This document shows, one piece after another, positions 28,325 to 38,333 of a stretch of 40,754 bases of DNA. Source of the DNA: Ministeria vibrans ATCC 50519 (taxonomy: Eukaryota > Opisthokonta > Filasterea). The notes beneath the pieces are model-generated. The model saw only the letters and a program-made list of their open reading frames with translations. It did not search any database and was not told the DNA's origin. The translations under genes were made by a program, and so were the position numbers. How positions within the stretch are numbered: the first letter of the stretch is position 1; each line of letters begins with the position of its first letter. The stretch lies in contig CALSCP010001728.1 in the NCBI GenBank assembly GCA_943704425.1, forward strand, positions 1 to 40,754, given 5' to 3'.

Positions 28325-30751
28325 ATGCAACTCAACTTGGTGTCAGTTGCACCGCCTACGGCTCGTCCACGAGCACAGCCGTCGAGCCGCGACGACTGGA
28401 ATGCGGCCCCAGCGACTGGGCATTCGAGCAAAACGCCACGCCGGTTCGCACGCGGCGGATCGTCTTCGACGCCTGTGGACGCCCCCAAGCCTCAAAAGTG
28501 GTCAGCCTCGGCGCCCTCGCACACCTCGACGTCCGAATCAACACAGCCAAAGAAGAAGAAGAGTTCCAAGGCACGCGATAGCGGCGAAAACGACACTTCA
28601 ACTTCGACCGGCTCGACGTCCGCTGGCTCTGCAGCCTCTGCTGCCTCTGCTGCTTCTGCTTCTGCGTCTGCCCCACCGGCACAGCACCAAACCTCGTCGC
28701 TGTTCACCAAGAACCCTGAAATTGATCTGTCGCTTCTGCTGCGCGACAGCATTTCGGCGACCGACGTGGCCGACGACGATCCCGACCGCCCCTCGCGCGT
28801 GCGACGCCGCCGCGACTTCACCGCCGGCTCCTTCGACGGCGTCGGCCTCCATCCCCATCTGGTGAGCGTCCTGCGCAACAACCTGGGTCTTTCAGCGCCC
28901 ACGACCTGTCAGCGACTGGCAATTCCGCCGGTCCTGGTGGGTCGCGACGTGCTCGTGCGCTCCGAGACAGGTTCGGGCAAGACGCTCGCCTACATGATCC
29001 CAGTGCTGCAGAAGCTGCAGGCGATTGAGCCGGCAGTGTCGCGTGCCGACGGACCACTTGCTATCATCTTGGTGCCGACACGCGAGCTGGCACAGCAGAT
29101 CATGCAGGTGTGTGTGCAGCTGCTGCGACCGTTTGTGCGACTGGTGGCGGGCGCAGTGACGGGCGGGGAGAAGCGCAAGAGCGAGAAGGCGCGTCTGCGC
29201 AAAGGAATCAACATTCTGATTGCGACCCCAGGGCGTCTGCTGGACCACATCATGCACACGCGGGCGGTGCAGCTGGAGCGCCTGCGCTTTCTTGTGCTTG
29301 ACGAGGCGGACCGTCTTACCGACATGGGTTTCGACAAGGACGTGAGCGCCATTGTCGAGGCTATTCGACAGGCTAAGGAGCACCGGTTTGGCGCAAAACT
29401 GCAGCAGAGAGCGCAGCGCAAGCGGGTTCACACAGAGTTTGATGAAGACGAAAACGACGAGGCAGAAGAAGGCGATGGAGACGAGGATGAGGCGGAGAGT
29501 GCGCACGAGAGACACCACCAAACACTGTTGCTGAGCGCGACAATGCCACCGGAGACGCAGCGTCTGGCAGGTCTGATTTTGCGCAACCCAGAGCGAATTG
29601 AAGCGAGCACAACCGCAACAGATGCAGAAGGAGATGGAGCGACAGGCGAGACGGAGGGTGAGGCAGAGGGCGAGACTACGACGGGAGCGCATGTGATGCC
29701 GGAGCAGCTGGAGCAGGAGTACTATGTGGTGCCGGCGAAGTTGAGACTGGTGATGCTGTGTGCACTGGTGCAGCGGGAGCGAACGGGGAAGACGATTGTG
29801 TTTATGAGCAGTCGCGACACAGTGGAGTTTTACGCACAGCTGATGACACGACTGCGAAAAGGGCGCTATGGATTTGAAGGGGCGACCGGGAGTGCCATGG
29901 CAGTGTATGCGCTGCATGGAAACATGGCGCAGAGTGAGCGTCTGCGGGTGTTCCGGGCGTTTGGAGGGGCGCAGAGTGGGGTGTTGCTGTGTACGGATGT
30001 GGCTGCGCGTGGACTGGATCTGCCTGATGTGCAGTTGATTGTGCAGTTTATGCCTGCGATTGACGTGGAAGGGTACGTGCATCGGTGCGGACGGACGGCT
30101 CGCAGGGGTCAAGGGGGCCGGGCGGTCGTCGTGTTGATGCCGCATGAGGTGGGGGAGTACGTGGCGATGCTGATGGCGAGTGGGCTGACGGGCGTAAAGG
30201 GCAGTGCATATGAGAGTGTGTTGAAGGAGTGTGTTGTGCCCTCCGATGCGAAGACGACAAAGCAGAAGGGGGAGAGCAAGGGGGACGCGAGTCATGACGC
30301 GCGGATGTGGCAGGATTGGGCGAGTGATATGCAAGATGGGTGTGAGCGACTGGTGGCGGAGGATGTGGAGCTGCATGGGCTCGCGTGTGCCGCGTACACC
30401 TCCTTCATCCGCGGCTACGCCAGCTACCCGTCGCGCCTTAAGAAGGCCTTTCATGTGCGTCTCTTGCACCTTGGTCACGTTGCCAAGTCGTTTGCACTGC
30501 GCGAGACGCCCACCGAAGGCATTGCCTCGATGGACAGTGCCAAGCTGAAGCGCAAGGAGCACGACAAGACGCCGCTAAGCCACGAGGAGCGTATCATTGC
30601 CGGCAAGCGACGCCGCCTCGCCACCGACGGCTCCGACCAGCACCACGCAGGCCCCAGCGACGGTGTTGGACGCAAGCGTCGCCTTGAGATTGACGAATTT
30701 TCGGCGGGCCCTCAGAAGCAGAAGAAGTCACGTGTCAAGCTGCGCATTTGA
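28325..30751 (+). CDS. DDX31: DEAD-box RNA helicase, DDX31/Dbp7 type
   Basis: ATP-dependent RNA helicase of the nucleolus, required for large-subunit ribosome assembly. It is a single uninterrupted ORF of 808 residues. The ATG at 28325 is the first methionine after the divergent promoter; the frame is open further upstream but overlaps the neighbouring gene. Motifs: Q-motif region (TTCQRLAIPPVL), motif I SETGSGKT (about 213-220), PTRELAQQ, GGEKRKSEKARLRKGINIL (a Dbp7/DDX31 signature), TPGRLLDH, DEAD (about 325), SAT, TDVAARGLDLPDV and HRCGRTARRG. The C-terminal FIRGYASYP and FHVRLLHLGHVAKSFALRE also match this subfamily. There is an acidic insert of about 40 residues between motifs II and III and a Ser/Ala-rich N-terminal region. 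Lack of introns is unusual beside neighbours with many. Confidence 0.95.
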   Translation: MQLNLVSVAPPTARPRAQPSSRDDWNAAPATGHSSKTPRRFARGGSSSTPVDAPKPQKWSASAPSHTSTSESTQPKKKKSSKARDSGENDTSTSTGSTSAGSAASAASAASASASAPPAQHQTSSLFTKNPEIDLSLLLRDSISATDVADDDPDRPSRVRRRRDFTAGSFDGVGLHPHLVSVLRNNLGLSAPTTCQRLAIPPVLVGRDVLVRSETGSGKTLAYMIPVLQKLQAIEPAVSRADGPLAIILVPTRELAQQIMQVCVQLLRPFVRLVAGAVTGGEKRKSEKARLRKGINILIATPGRLLDHIMHTRAVQLERLRFLVLDEADRLTDMGFDKDVSAIVEAIRQAKEHRFGAKLQQRAQRKRVHTEFDEDENDEAEEGDGDEDEAESAHERHHQTLLLSATMPPETQRLAGLILRNPERIEASTTATDAEGDGATGETEGEAEGETTTGAHVMPEQLEQEYYVVPAKLRLVMLCALVQRERTGKTIVFMSSRDTVEFYAQLMTRLRKGRYGFEGATGSAMAVYALHGNMAQSERLRVFRAFGGAQSGVLLCTDVAARGLDLPDVQLIVQFMPAIDVEGYVHRCGRTARRGQGGRAVVVLMPHEVGEYVAMLMASGLTGVKGSAYESVLKECVVPSDAKTTKQKGESKGDASHDARMWQDWASDMQDGCERLVAEDVELHGLACAAYTSFIRGYASYPSRLKKAFHVRLLHLGHVAKSFALRETPTEGIASMDSAKLKRKEHDKTPLSHEERIIAGKRRRLATDGSDQHHAGPSDGVGRKRRLEIDEFSAGPQKQKKSRVKLRI

Positions 30752-31023
30752 GGAATCTGCGCATGTGTGTGAGAGAGAAAGGGAAAAAGAAAGGGAATGT
30801 ATAAAGATACTCTCGCATTGTGACTATGAAAACCCGCACGAAACGGTTAGCTGACTATTAGTAATAATGAAGCTAGTACTAAGAAAATAAAATAATAAGA
30901 GAGAATCGAGAGCTGTACCCAATTGAAGTGAACAGATGACTCAAAAAACCTAAACAGCTCTTCATTGTGATTATTAATCTCCTCTGATTCACGTCAGTGA
31001 TCAGTCTTATTGTTATACATATT
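30752..31023. other. Intergenic spacer between DDX31 and P450 genes
   Basis: About 270 bp, AT-rich, with a GA-rich stretch just after the stop codon and a candidate AATAAA poly(A) signal at 30886-30891. It should also contain the promoter of the P450 gene. No further features are seen. Confidence 0.55.
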
Positions 31024-33301
31024 ATGATGCTAGACACGCCTACGCTATTGACAGCCTCCGTCGGCGTCTTAACAGTCGCCTACGTGGTGATAGAGCGTCT
31101 GAGACGACGAAACGCGTAAGGAATGAAATTCGCGACTGTGCCCACAGCTCTCTGATTGGCCCATAGGCCGCCTCGTCGGTGCGGATGGATGCCCTTCCTT
31201 GGACTGGCGATAGACTTTGGAAAGGCCCCGCTCGACTTCATTCGCAAGGTCTGCTGTGTCGTTCGTCCGTTGATGATGATGATGGTGTTGTGATGACTTG
31301 TGTTTTGTTTCTCGCGCACAGTCTCAAGACGAACTGGGCAGCACGTTTACGCTGTACATCGCGGGACGCAACATGACATTTGTGACGGACGCGGCGGACA
31401 TCCAGACGGTGCTGAACAGCGAGCCGGACGTCTCGTTCCAGGACGCCGTGCAGCCCTTCACGGAGCGCGCAGCGGGCATTGCGCGCGCCTCGTTCCTCCG
31501 CGTGCACCGCGACATCCACGACCAGATGAAGGGCGAGCTCACTCCGTCCAAGCTCGGTATGCGTCGCCCGGGCCCTTGGCGAAACGCCAGAAATGGTGTG
31601 CACTGAATTGCGACATTGTCCATTAGGTCCGTACGGTCCGCGTTTGCTCGAGTGCTTTTCTGCCCAGATGGCCCACGTTGAGTCTTCGGACTCTATGGAC
31701 TTGTTGCAGTTTGTGCGCAAAACGCTCTTCAATGGGGCGGTGGAGTCGTTGTTTGGGCGGGAGACGGTGGAGTCACGACGCGAAGCGCTCTATGAGCATT
31801 TCTATGCGTATGACAAAGACTTTGAGTACGGCACTCAGTTGCCAGAACTGCTTCTCCCAACATGGGCCAAAAGCAAGCACTTTTTGTTGGGTGTCTTTGA
31901 GGAGGTCGCCGCACGTGTGATGGCGTAAGGCGTAGAGAGTGTCTTGCGTCCTCATCCGACCCGTTAACCCTAACCCTGACACTAAACCTTGGATGTGTGT
32001 GCGTGTTTTGTGATAGTGCATCTTCCTCTGCCCCCAAAGACCCCAGTGCAGAGGATCTCATGAACGCAGTGACTGTGGCTGCAGACGACAGCTCCAAACC
32101 AAACTTTCTCCTTCTGCTCCTCTGGGCCTCACAGGTACTCACAATACCATAGTTAACTCTAGCATTATGCACACACACATTAAGTCGGACTGTTCACACA
32201 GGCAAACAGTATTCCTGCGTCCTTCTGGGTTCTCTCCTTTCTTCTCCACAATCCACACATTCTTAAACAGGTACAACACACACACACACACACACATACA
32301 TACACCACACAACCAATAGACACAAGGGAGACTGATTTACGATTTTTGTTGTACGTATAGGCACAAGAGGAAGCACAGAGCGTGTCCAGTGACTCCTCCG
32401 CTGAGTCTTTTCCCTATCCGCTCATTCGTCGATGTGTTCTTGAGACTATTCGTTTGCGCTCTCCCGGAATGATTCCCCGCAAACTCAGATCTCCTCAAAA
32501 GGTATGCATTCCACGCTCTGTCGCGTTTTACTGTCATTGGCAATGTCACTCATTTGCACTGTTGTCAATGTCACTCGTTCAGTGCCAGTTATTGTCGCTC
32601 ATTTGATCTCAGCCTCTGTCAGCCACTCACTCATTCTCTTTGTTTTAGATTGGAGCTCATACAATTCCTGCGGGTGATTTCCTGATGATTTCTCCCTTTT
32701 GGGCTCACCGAAACGAGCAAATGTTCCCTAATGCAAATGATTTTGTGCCGGTCAGAACAGAACACAATGCAAGAAAAGAAGAGCACACGCACACTCATAC
32801 ATCCAAAATAATGCTATAGGATCGATGGTTATCAGCTGATTTGGACAAACGACAGTTTATCAATGGATTCATTGGCTTTGGTGGAGGACGATTCCAGTGC
32901 CCAGGACGGTAGAGAACAAGAGTGTGTGTGTGAGAGAGAAAGAGAGGAGGGAGGGAGAAAGAAACAAATTGATAGAGAGAGAGAGAGAGAGAGAGCGAGG
33001 AGAAAGACACATGGTAATAGAGAGAGAGGAGGAGAAAGAAACAGCTATTATATATAATAAGAGCCCATTTTTTCATGATATTATAGAATCTCACTCTCTT
33101 GCGTTTTTTCAAAGGTGGTTTGCTCTTCGTGAAATGTGCGAGTTTGTGGCTCTGACACTGCGGCAGTTTGACCTGTCGCTGCTGCCCACACACACCGGGT
33201 CGCCTCCTGCGCCCTCCCCTCTGCACCTGGTGGGTGTGCAGGAGCCCATCGAGCCCCTCCTTGTGAAGTGCGTCAGACGCACGCACACACACTCTAAATG
33301 A
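31024..33301 (+). CDS. Cytochrome P450, CYP7-clan (CYP7/CYP8/CYP39-like)
   Basis: Heme-thiolate monooxygenase, probably acting on a sterol or similar lipid, anchored in the endoplasmic reticulum by its N-terminal hydrophobic segment (LLTASVGVLTVAYVVIE). Exons: 31024-31115, 31167-31248, 31322-31556, 31627-31924, 32017-32134, 32202-32270, 32361-32501, 32649-32750, 32820-32908 and 33115-33301. All phases agree for 470 residues. Seen in order: the WMPFLGLAIDFGKAPLDFIRK region, the I-helix LLLWASQANSIPASFW, the ETIR (ExxR) motif, and the heme loop FGGGRFQCPGR with the thiolate Cys at about 406. The I-helix lacks the usual AGxxT acid-alcohol pair and has the ANxxPA form characteristic of CYP7 and CYP8 enzymes, which supports the clan assignment. 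A second ATG lies at 31027. The substrate cannot be read from the sequence. Confidence 0.92.
31961..31988. repeat. Short telomere-like CCCTAA motif in a P450 intron
   Basis: TTAACCCTAACCCTGACACTAAACC in the intron 31925-32016: two good and one degenerate CCCTAA unit. It resembles the motif in the MYST intron at 12944. Confidence 0.5.
32928..33046 (+). repeat. GA-rich array with dispersed unit in P450 intron
   Basis: GA runs with the unit GGGAGAAAGAAACAAATTGATAGAGAG and two decayed copies (GGAGAAAGACACATGGTAATAGAGAG; GGAGAAAGAAACAGCTATTA) in the last intron of the P450 gene (32909-33114). Confidence 0.8.
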
Positions 33302-33576
33302 TCACACACATCTCATGCATGAAAGTATAGTAAAGGGAAGAACTAGCACAGATTGGAGTGACACAATGCTTCCGCCATCGTCTAACTCCCAAAAGATTGA
33401 GCTGGCGAGCCCCAACATAATGAATTAATAATGATTGTTGTTTATTGTCATTAATTATCGAAAGGTCCTCCTTCCTAACTTTCATCTTTCACAGTTCACA
33501 CACACTTTTTTTTGAGTTTTTTCTCATTTTGTTTATTGTTCTTCCACGCTCGCACTCTCTGCTTGGTTTAGCACCC
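33302..33576. other. Intergenic spacer between P450 and E2 genes
   Basis: About 275 bp, AT-rich. A possible acceptor (GGTTTAG, ending at 33570) six bases before the E2 start codon suggests a 5'-UTR intron. No other feature is seen. Confidence 0.5.
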
Positions 33577-34109
33577 ATGTCTGCACCCCATGAGTCGCAC
33601 AGGCGGTTACGAAAGGAGTACCAAAACGTACGATTCTTCGCACTTTCGCTCTATCTCTAACCCACTACGCAGATCCACAAGAACCCGCCGCCCTACATCA
33701 CTGCCGAGCCACTTCCGTCAAACCTCCTCGAATGGCACTACTGTGTAAGCAGGACGTGCAGAACAGCCTCGCTGAACTCACTCCCCTCCTTTCCCCTATT
33801 TTCGTGCCTCTCAGCTTGAAGGCGCTCCCAACACTCCGTACCATGGTAGGTCGTCTACTGTCATTTAGGCTCCAGCCCTTGCCTCGCCTCTGACCTCTCT
33901 CGTTTTTGTGTTCAGGCGGTTTTTATCATGGCAAAATCATTTTTCCGTCCGACTATCCCTTCAAACCACCGCAAATCCAAATGGTTAGCCACAGACACGC
34001 CAGAGCCCGCCTCATCTCATCCTTATGCACACACATGTGCGTTTTCTCTCTAGGTCACACCAAATGGGCGATTCAAGTGCAACACTCGGCTGTGTCTTTC
34101 GATGAGCGA
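33577..34109 (+). CDS. UBE2J2: UBE2J2/Ubc6-type E2 ubiquitin-conjugating enzyme, 3' part missing
   Basis: E2 enzyme of the ER-associated degradation type. Exons 33577-33627, 33673-33744, 33815-33845, 33916-33983 and 34054-34109 join in phase for 92 residues. Matches are close: RLRKEYQNIHKNPPPYI, AEPLPSNLLEWHYC, YHGKIIFPSDYPFKPP, and NGRFKCNTRLCLSMS with the active-site Cys at about residue 88. The last exon ends in phase 2 (GA), just where the family continues with Asp-Phe-His-Pro. The rest of the UBC fold and the C-terminal membrane anchor should follow. Instead there is a (TC)n tract and then an exon in an incompatible phase (34292). The gene is therefore truncated in this sequence, by misassembly or by a real deletion. 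Confidence 0.88.
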
Positions 34110-34150
34110 GTACGCATCATTGTCTCACCCACACTCCTCCCAGCAATCAT

Positions 34151-34260
<110 letters not shown>

Positions 34261-34291
34261 TCCTCTTTGTCTCTTTTTTTTTCTTGTGTAG

Positions 34292-34453
34292 GAGGAGCCG
34301 CGTGGCATGCAACCGCGTCCGTCGTACAAGTCTGCTGCAGAGAGCTCTGCCGAGGCAGCGTCGAAGAAAAAGGGCAAGAGCAAGAAGGAGAAGAAAGACG
34401 CGAATGCTGCTGTGAAGCCTCTTGAGAAGGGCAGCACCGAGTTCATGATCTGA
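34292..34453 (+). CDS. Orphan terminal exon downstream of (TC)n
   Basis: After an acceptor (TTGTGTAG, ending at 34291) an open frame of 53 codons plus stop reads EEPRGMQPRPSYKSAAESS, then a Lys-rich stretch (SKKKGKSKKEKKD), and ends KPLEKGSTEFMI. Its codon use and charged tail look coding. It must be read in phase 0, while the preceding E2 exon ends in phase 2, so at least one exon is missing between them. It has no membrane anchor, unlike UBE2J2. It could be the true tail of this E2 or the end of a different gene brought here by misassembly. Confidence 0.5.
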   Translation, partial: EEPRGMQPRPSYKSAAESSAEAASKKKGKSKKEKKDANAAVKPLEKGSTEFMI

Positions 34454-34556
34454 GCAATGAACCTTATCTATTTTTTTCAAAGAGCATCTCTGCGATTCGG
34501 TTTGTTTATATGAACTATACTTTTTAGTTTTTTAAGTTACACTCTTTTTCGCCAAA

Positions 34557-35666
34557 ATGGAGCGCGCATCAAGTCCTACACCGTCAAACTACTCGACCAT
34601 GACGGACAGTGGAATCACCGACTTGGAGTCGGCTTTGGAAAGGATCTCGACTTTGCGTGTCCAATTGATGGAAGAGAAAGCAGCACGGCTCAATGCCGAG
34701 GCGCAGGCCACCGAGGAGCAACATGGCCGGGCACTTGCTGAGCGTGAAGTGGCACGCGTGCGAAAAGAGCTTGTTGCGCTCCAGGTATTTTACTGTTTCC
34801 CTTCACAACGTTTTTTTTATTTTTTTGACTCTGATTGAAAAATTCTAAAATAAATACACTAGGTTGAGGTGGATGCGCGGGCGCGCGCGGGAGCAATGAG
34901 TGCAGAAGAACAGTCTGATCGCGATGTGGAGGCGGAGCGAATGCACGGCGAGATGGACGTGTTGGAACAGCGAGTTCGCGCCATTGCGGCAGCCAACAAG
35001 AATGTCGTACGCGAACGCGAAGAGCTGCGTCGACGCTATGTTGGCATTGAGGACCAGCTGCGAGAGAAGGAGGACGAGCTTCGAAGACGTGCCGAGACCA
35101 TTGATCGGCTGTCGACGGCGGCAACGTCGCGCAGCGCAGGTGGCGACCCCGTCGACATGGAGCGACTGCGAGCCGAAAACCGTCGACTGTCACAACAATT
35201 GGAACAGGAGACGCGCACGCGACGACGCCTGGAACAAGTCCAAGAGCGAACTGTACAGCAACAGCAGGCGTCCGAGAGAGCCCTGCAGGCACGCGATGCG
35301 GCGGAAGTACTGTCACTCAAACGGGAGAAAGAACTGGCGGACAAACGATCGCGCGAGTTGGCGGTGCGTGAGAAACAGGCCAAGTCGACGGCCGAGGGTC
35401 ACGGCGCCAAGGTGAGCGCTCAGCTGGTGTCGGCTGAGGAGAGCGGCAAAGAGATGGAGCAGAATCTCAAGCGGTTGCTGGACGCGGTCGCTTCCAATGG
35501 TCGCACCCTCGACACGGGATTGTTGACGGGCGGCACACCCTCAAGCGACCGCCAGCTCAGGCGCCGCTCGTCCGCTCATAGTGCCAGCAGCGATGCACCG
35601 GGAACTCCCGCCAAGCGCAAGACGGCAGTCGTACCCACTACTCCTACTGGGCCTCGTTGGAGATGA
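34557..35666 (+). CDS. Coiled-coil protein of unknown function
   Basis: Exons 34557-34784 and 34863-35666 join in phase 0 for 343 residues. After a Ser/Thr-rich start (MERASSPTPSNYSTMTDSG), residues about 22-290 are a nearly continuous coiled coil rich in Glu, Arg, Leu and Gln (for example RLRAENRRLSQQLEQETRTR). The C-terminus is basic and Ser/Pro-rich with several SP/TP sites (GTPSS, DAPGTPAKRK, TTPTGPRWR). Such a layout is common in cytoskeletal or centrosomal scaffold proteins, but nothing seen here names a family. The start codon has a good context (GCCAAAATGG). No signal peptide or membrane segment is visible. Confidence 0.8.
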
Positions 35667-35669
35667 ATA

Positions 35670-35735
35670 GAGAAAGAGAGAGAGAGAGTGTGTGTGTGTG
35701 TGAGAGAGAGAGATGAGGGAGAAAGAAACAAAGTA
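35670..35735 (+). repeat. GA/GT-rich stretch with one decayed dispersed unit
   Basis: GA and GT runs after the coiled-coil gene, ending in GAGGGAGAAAGAAACAAAGT, a partial copy of the dispersed unit. It is intergenic, between two + strand genes. Confidence 0.7.
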
Positions 35736-35885
35736 AAAAAAGCTATCAATAACTTTTCAATGATAATAATTAATGGAATTAATGTCTTCTTGTTCTTTGA
35801 AATTTGAAATTTGAATCAGCTTTTTGATTTGTATTGCCGACGAGACAGCGCGTGGAAGCACTCGAGTGGGCTGCTGTCGGAAAGA

Positions 35886-37472
35886 ATGAGCAGCGCACCG
35901 GTCTATGTTGCGCTCTATTCGTATGTCGCGACAAGTGACGATGAATTGACTGTGCGACGAGGCCAGAAGGTGTACGCTCTGGAGTTTGCCGATCATTCTG
36001 GCGACACCAACTGGTGGAAGGTACACCATGCAGGTGTCGTTTTGTTTGCGACGAGTGTCACGCCATATCTTTTATGTTTTCGTTTTCTTGTAGGTGTGTC
36101 TACAAGTGAATCAAAAGCGGGAAGGCTTCGTGCCGGCCATGTACCTGGGCAAGGTGCGCCAGGCACTGGATGCGACTGGAAGCACCCCTAGCATGCTTGA
36201 TGCGTCGGCGTCGACGTCGACGCCTCTTTCGCCGCCGCCCATCCGCACTGCGCCGCCAGCCCCGCCCGCTGCGGTCGCTGCGGCAGTGCCTCCCTCGCCA
36301 TCCCGGTCTTCTGAGCAGGGCACGGCCTTGCTTGGCGTCGCGGGCGGCGCCATTGAGATGGCTCCGTCGACAACAATGGACAAGCGCGACCAACAGTCGT
36401 CCTATCCGTCCGCTCGCACTGCTCGGCAAGCTGCAGCCTCTACGCGACTACGACGCGATGAGTCTCGCGAGGACGGAGGAAATAGCAAGAAATTACAGCA
36501 CGTTCTCGACGAGCTGTTGGAGACGGAGCGAAACTTTGTGACATCCATCAGTGTCGTTAACGAGGTGTTTGTTCAGCCCTTGTGCGCCCGACTGGCGCCC
36601 GACTCGACGGAGCCCATTATCATGACCCGTGTTCACATTCGACGTGTCTTTGGCGAGCTTCCTACCATCCTGGCTATTTCATCGGCGCTTCTGGCGGCAC
36701 TTGAGCAGTGCGTGGAGTACCACCATGGCAGTCAGGAGACGGCTGAGGGTCACCAACGACGCAGTGTTGCGTCTGTCATGAGTGAATTTGCACCCTTGCT
36801 GCGTGTGTATGCGACGTACGTCGAGAACTACGACGCAGCCATGGTCGAGCTGCAGCGCATCATGCGCAAGCACCGCTCCATTCGCGAGTTTGTTTTGCGG
36901 TCCGAGTCGGATGAGCGATGCATGTTTTTGCCGCTCGAGTCGCTGTTGGTCATGCCGGTGCAGCGGGTGCCGCGCTACAAGCTCATGATGGACGAGTACG
37001 TGAAGCATTTGCAGACGGAGGACGCGCGACGGGGCGTACTAGCAGTGCTCGGGGAGACGCTCGGGGCGCTCAACGAGCACCTCAACGCACAGACCAAGGC
37101 CATGGACGCACGCAGCCGCATTGCGCTCCTGGGGCTCCATCTACGCCGCCAGCGCCGCGTGCCCGGCCGTCGCGTCATTATGCCCCATCGCTGGTTTGTT
37201 ACCGAGTCTCCTGTTCACGAACTCACTGTATGTTTCTTATCACCATCTCTCACACGCCTCTGGGGTCGGTCATCGTTGCCTCACTTTTTTTTGTTTTGTT
37301 TTTTTTTTTTACTTCTCTAGCTCTTGAAAGCACCCCACACCAAAGTAGTGGCGCGCAAACTGCTTCTTCTTAGTGATTGTGTCGTTGTGACGCGCGGTGC
37401 TCGACTTATGGCCAGCAAACGCAGCGATGCAGTCGCACACGCACACCAGCTGACGCGCCTTACGTGGCAGAA

Positions 37473-37511
<39 letters not shown>

Positions 37512-38152
37512 GGACAAAGTGATAGAGAGAGAGAGAGAGGAGGGAGAAAGAAACAAAGTGATAGAGAGAGAGAGAGAATCAAAGTGAGAGAGAGAAAGAA
37601 ACAAAGTGATAGAGAGAGAGGTGTGGAGGAGGGAACCAGTAAACGAAGTGATAAAAATAGAGAGTGAGAGAGAGAAGATAAAAGAATAAAACAGAGTGGT
37701 GGTGTATATGACTGACTCTGATTGCTGATGGGGCGTAGGTCGACGAGAGTGCCATTTTCCTGCTGACGCACCAGCATGCCATAGAGGATGTTGTCGCCGG
37801 CATGCAAGCGAGTCGCATGGCTCCTAACCCGTCCGATCCTCACACATCCTCCGCATCGGTTCCAGCACACGTCGAGCCCGCGCGTCTTGCCGACCTCCAG
37901 CAGTCGTCGGTGCTGTTTACGGCGACGAGACGACGACGACTGCTGCCGCGCAAGACAACTCGCTTCCTTGTCATATTTGCATCGGTTGATGACAAGGAGC
38001 GCATGCTTGATGCCATGGACACGACCAAGCAAGCACTGCTGGCTCTGGAGCGAAACCGCAGAGTCTTGATTAAGCTGGCGTACCAGCGCAACGGAAAGCA
38101 GCGCTCCCTCTGGCAGAAACTTGCTTGTATCACTCCCTGGTGGGCCAAGTAG
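35886..38152 (+). CDS. Rho guanine nucleotide exchange factor, SH3-DH-PH
   Basis: Activates Rho-family GTPases at the membrane or cytoskeleton. Exons 35886-36020, 36094-37227, 37321-37473 and 37739-38152 join in phase for 611 residues. Residues 1-75 form an SH3 domain (VYVALYSYVATSDDELTV, NWWKV, REGFVPAMYLG). A Pro/Ala/Ser-rich linker follows. The DH domain spans about 200-385: VLDELLETERNFVTSI, then FLPLESLLVMPVQRVPRYKL, the conserved helix that contacts the GTPase. A PH domain follows (RVIMPHRWFVTESPVHELTLLKAPHTKVVARKLLLLSD and onward), with a basic C-terminus (TPWWAK). The ATG at 35886 is the first in frame, although an open frame without ATG runs upstream, so a 5' exon is possible. The specific GTPase cannot be assigned. 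Confidence 0.92.
37478..37668 (+). repeat. GA-rich array with dispersed unit in RhoGEF intron
   Basis: GA runs with three to four copies of the GAAACAAAGTGATAGAGAG unit and variants (GGACAAAGTGATAG, AACGAAGTGATA) in the intron 37474-37738. Confidence 0.9.
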
Positions 38153-38244
38153 CACCCGTGTTAGTGTCGGCCATCCCCCCATCCCCACATGTACCATTTT
38201 ATTAATGTAACTCAAGAACGCAAGACGCATGCGCAGACAGATAG

Positions 38245-38296
38245 ACAGAGAGAGAGAGAGAGAGGAGAAAGAAACAAAGTGATAGAGAGAGAGAGG
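38245..38296 (+). repeat. Intergenic dispersed GA-rich unit (single copy)
   Basis: One near-consensus copy (GGAGAAAGAAACAAAGTGATAGAGAGAG) flanked by GA runs, between the convergent RhoGEF (+) and alpha-galactosidase (-) genes. A clear example outside an intron. Confidence 0.85.
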
Positions 38297-38333
38297 TAGC
38301 ATATACAACACCCATTTTACATTATATATTTTG

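Noticed and set aside
28892-30562. 556-codon open frame on the minus strand, antisense to the DDX31 gene
   Set aside because: It is a shadow of GC-rich coding sequence on the other strand. Its composition (Arg, His, Leu, Gln) has no domain-like pattern, while the + strand shows all helicase motifs.
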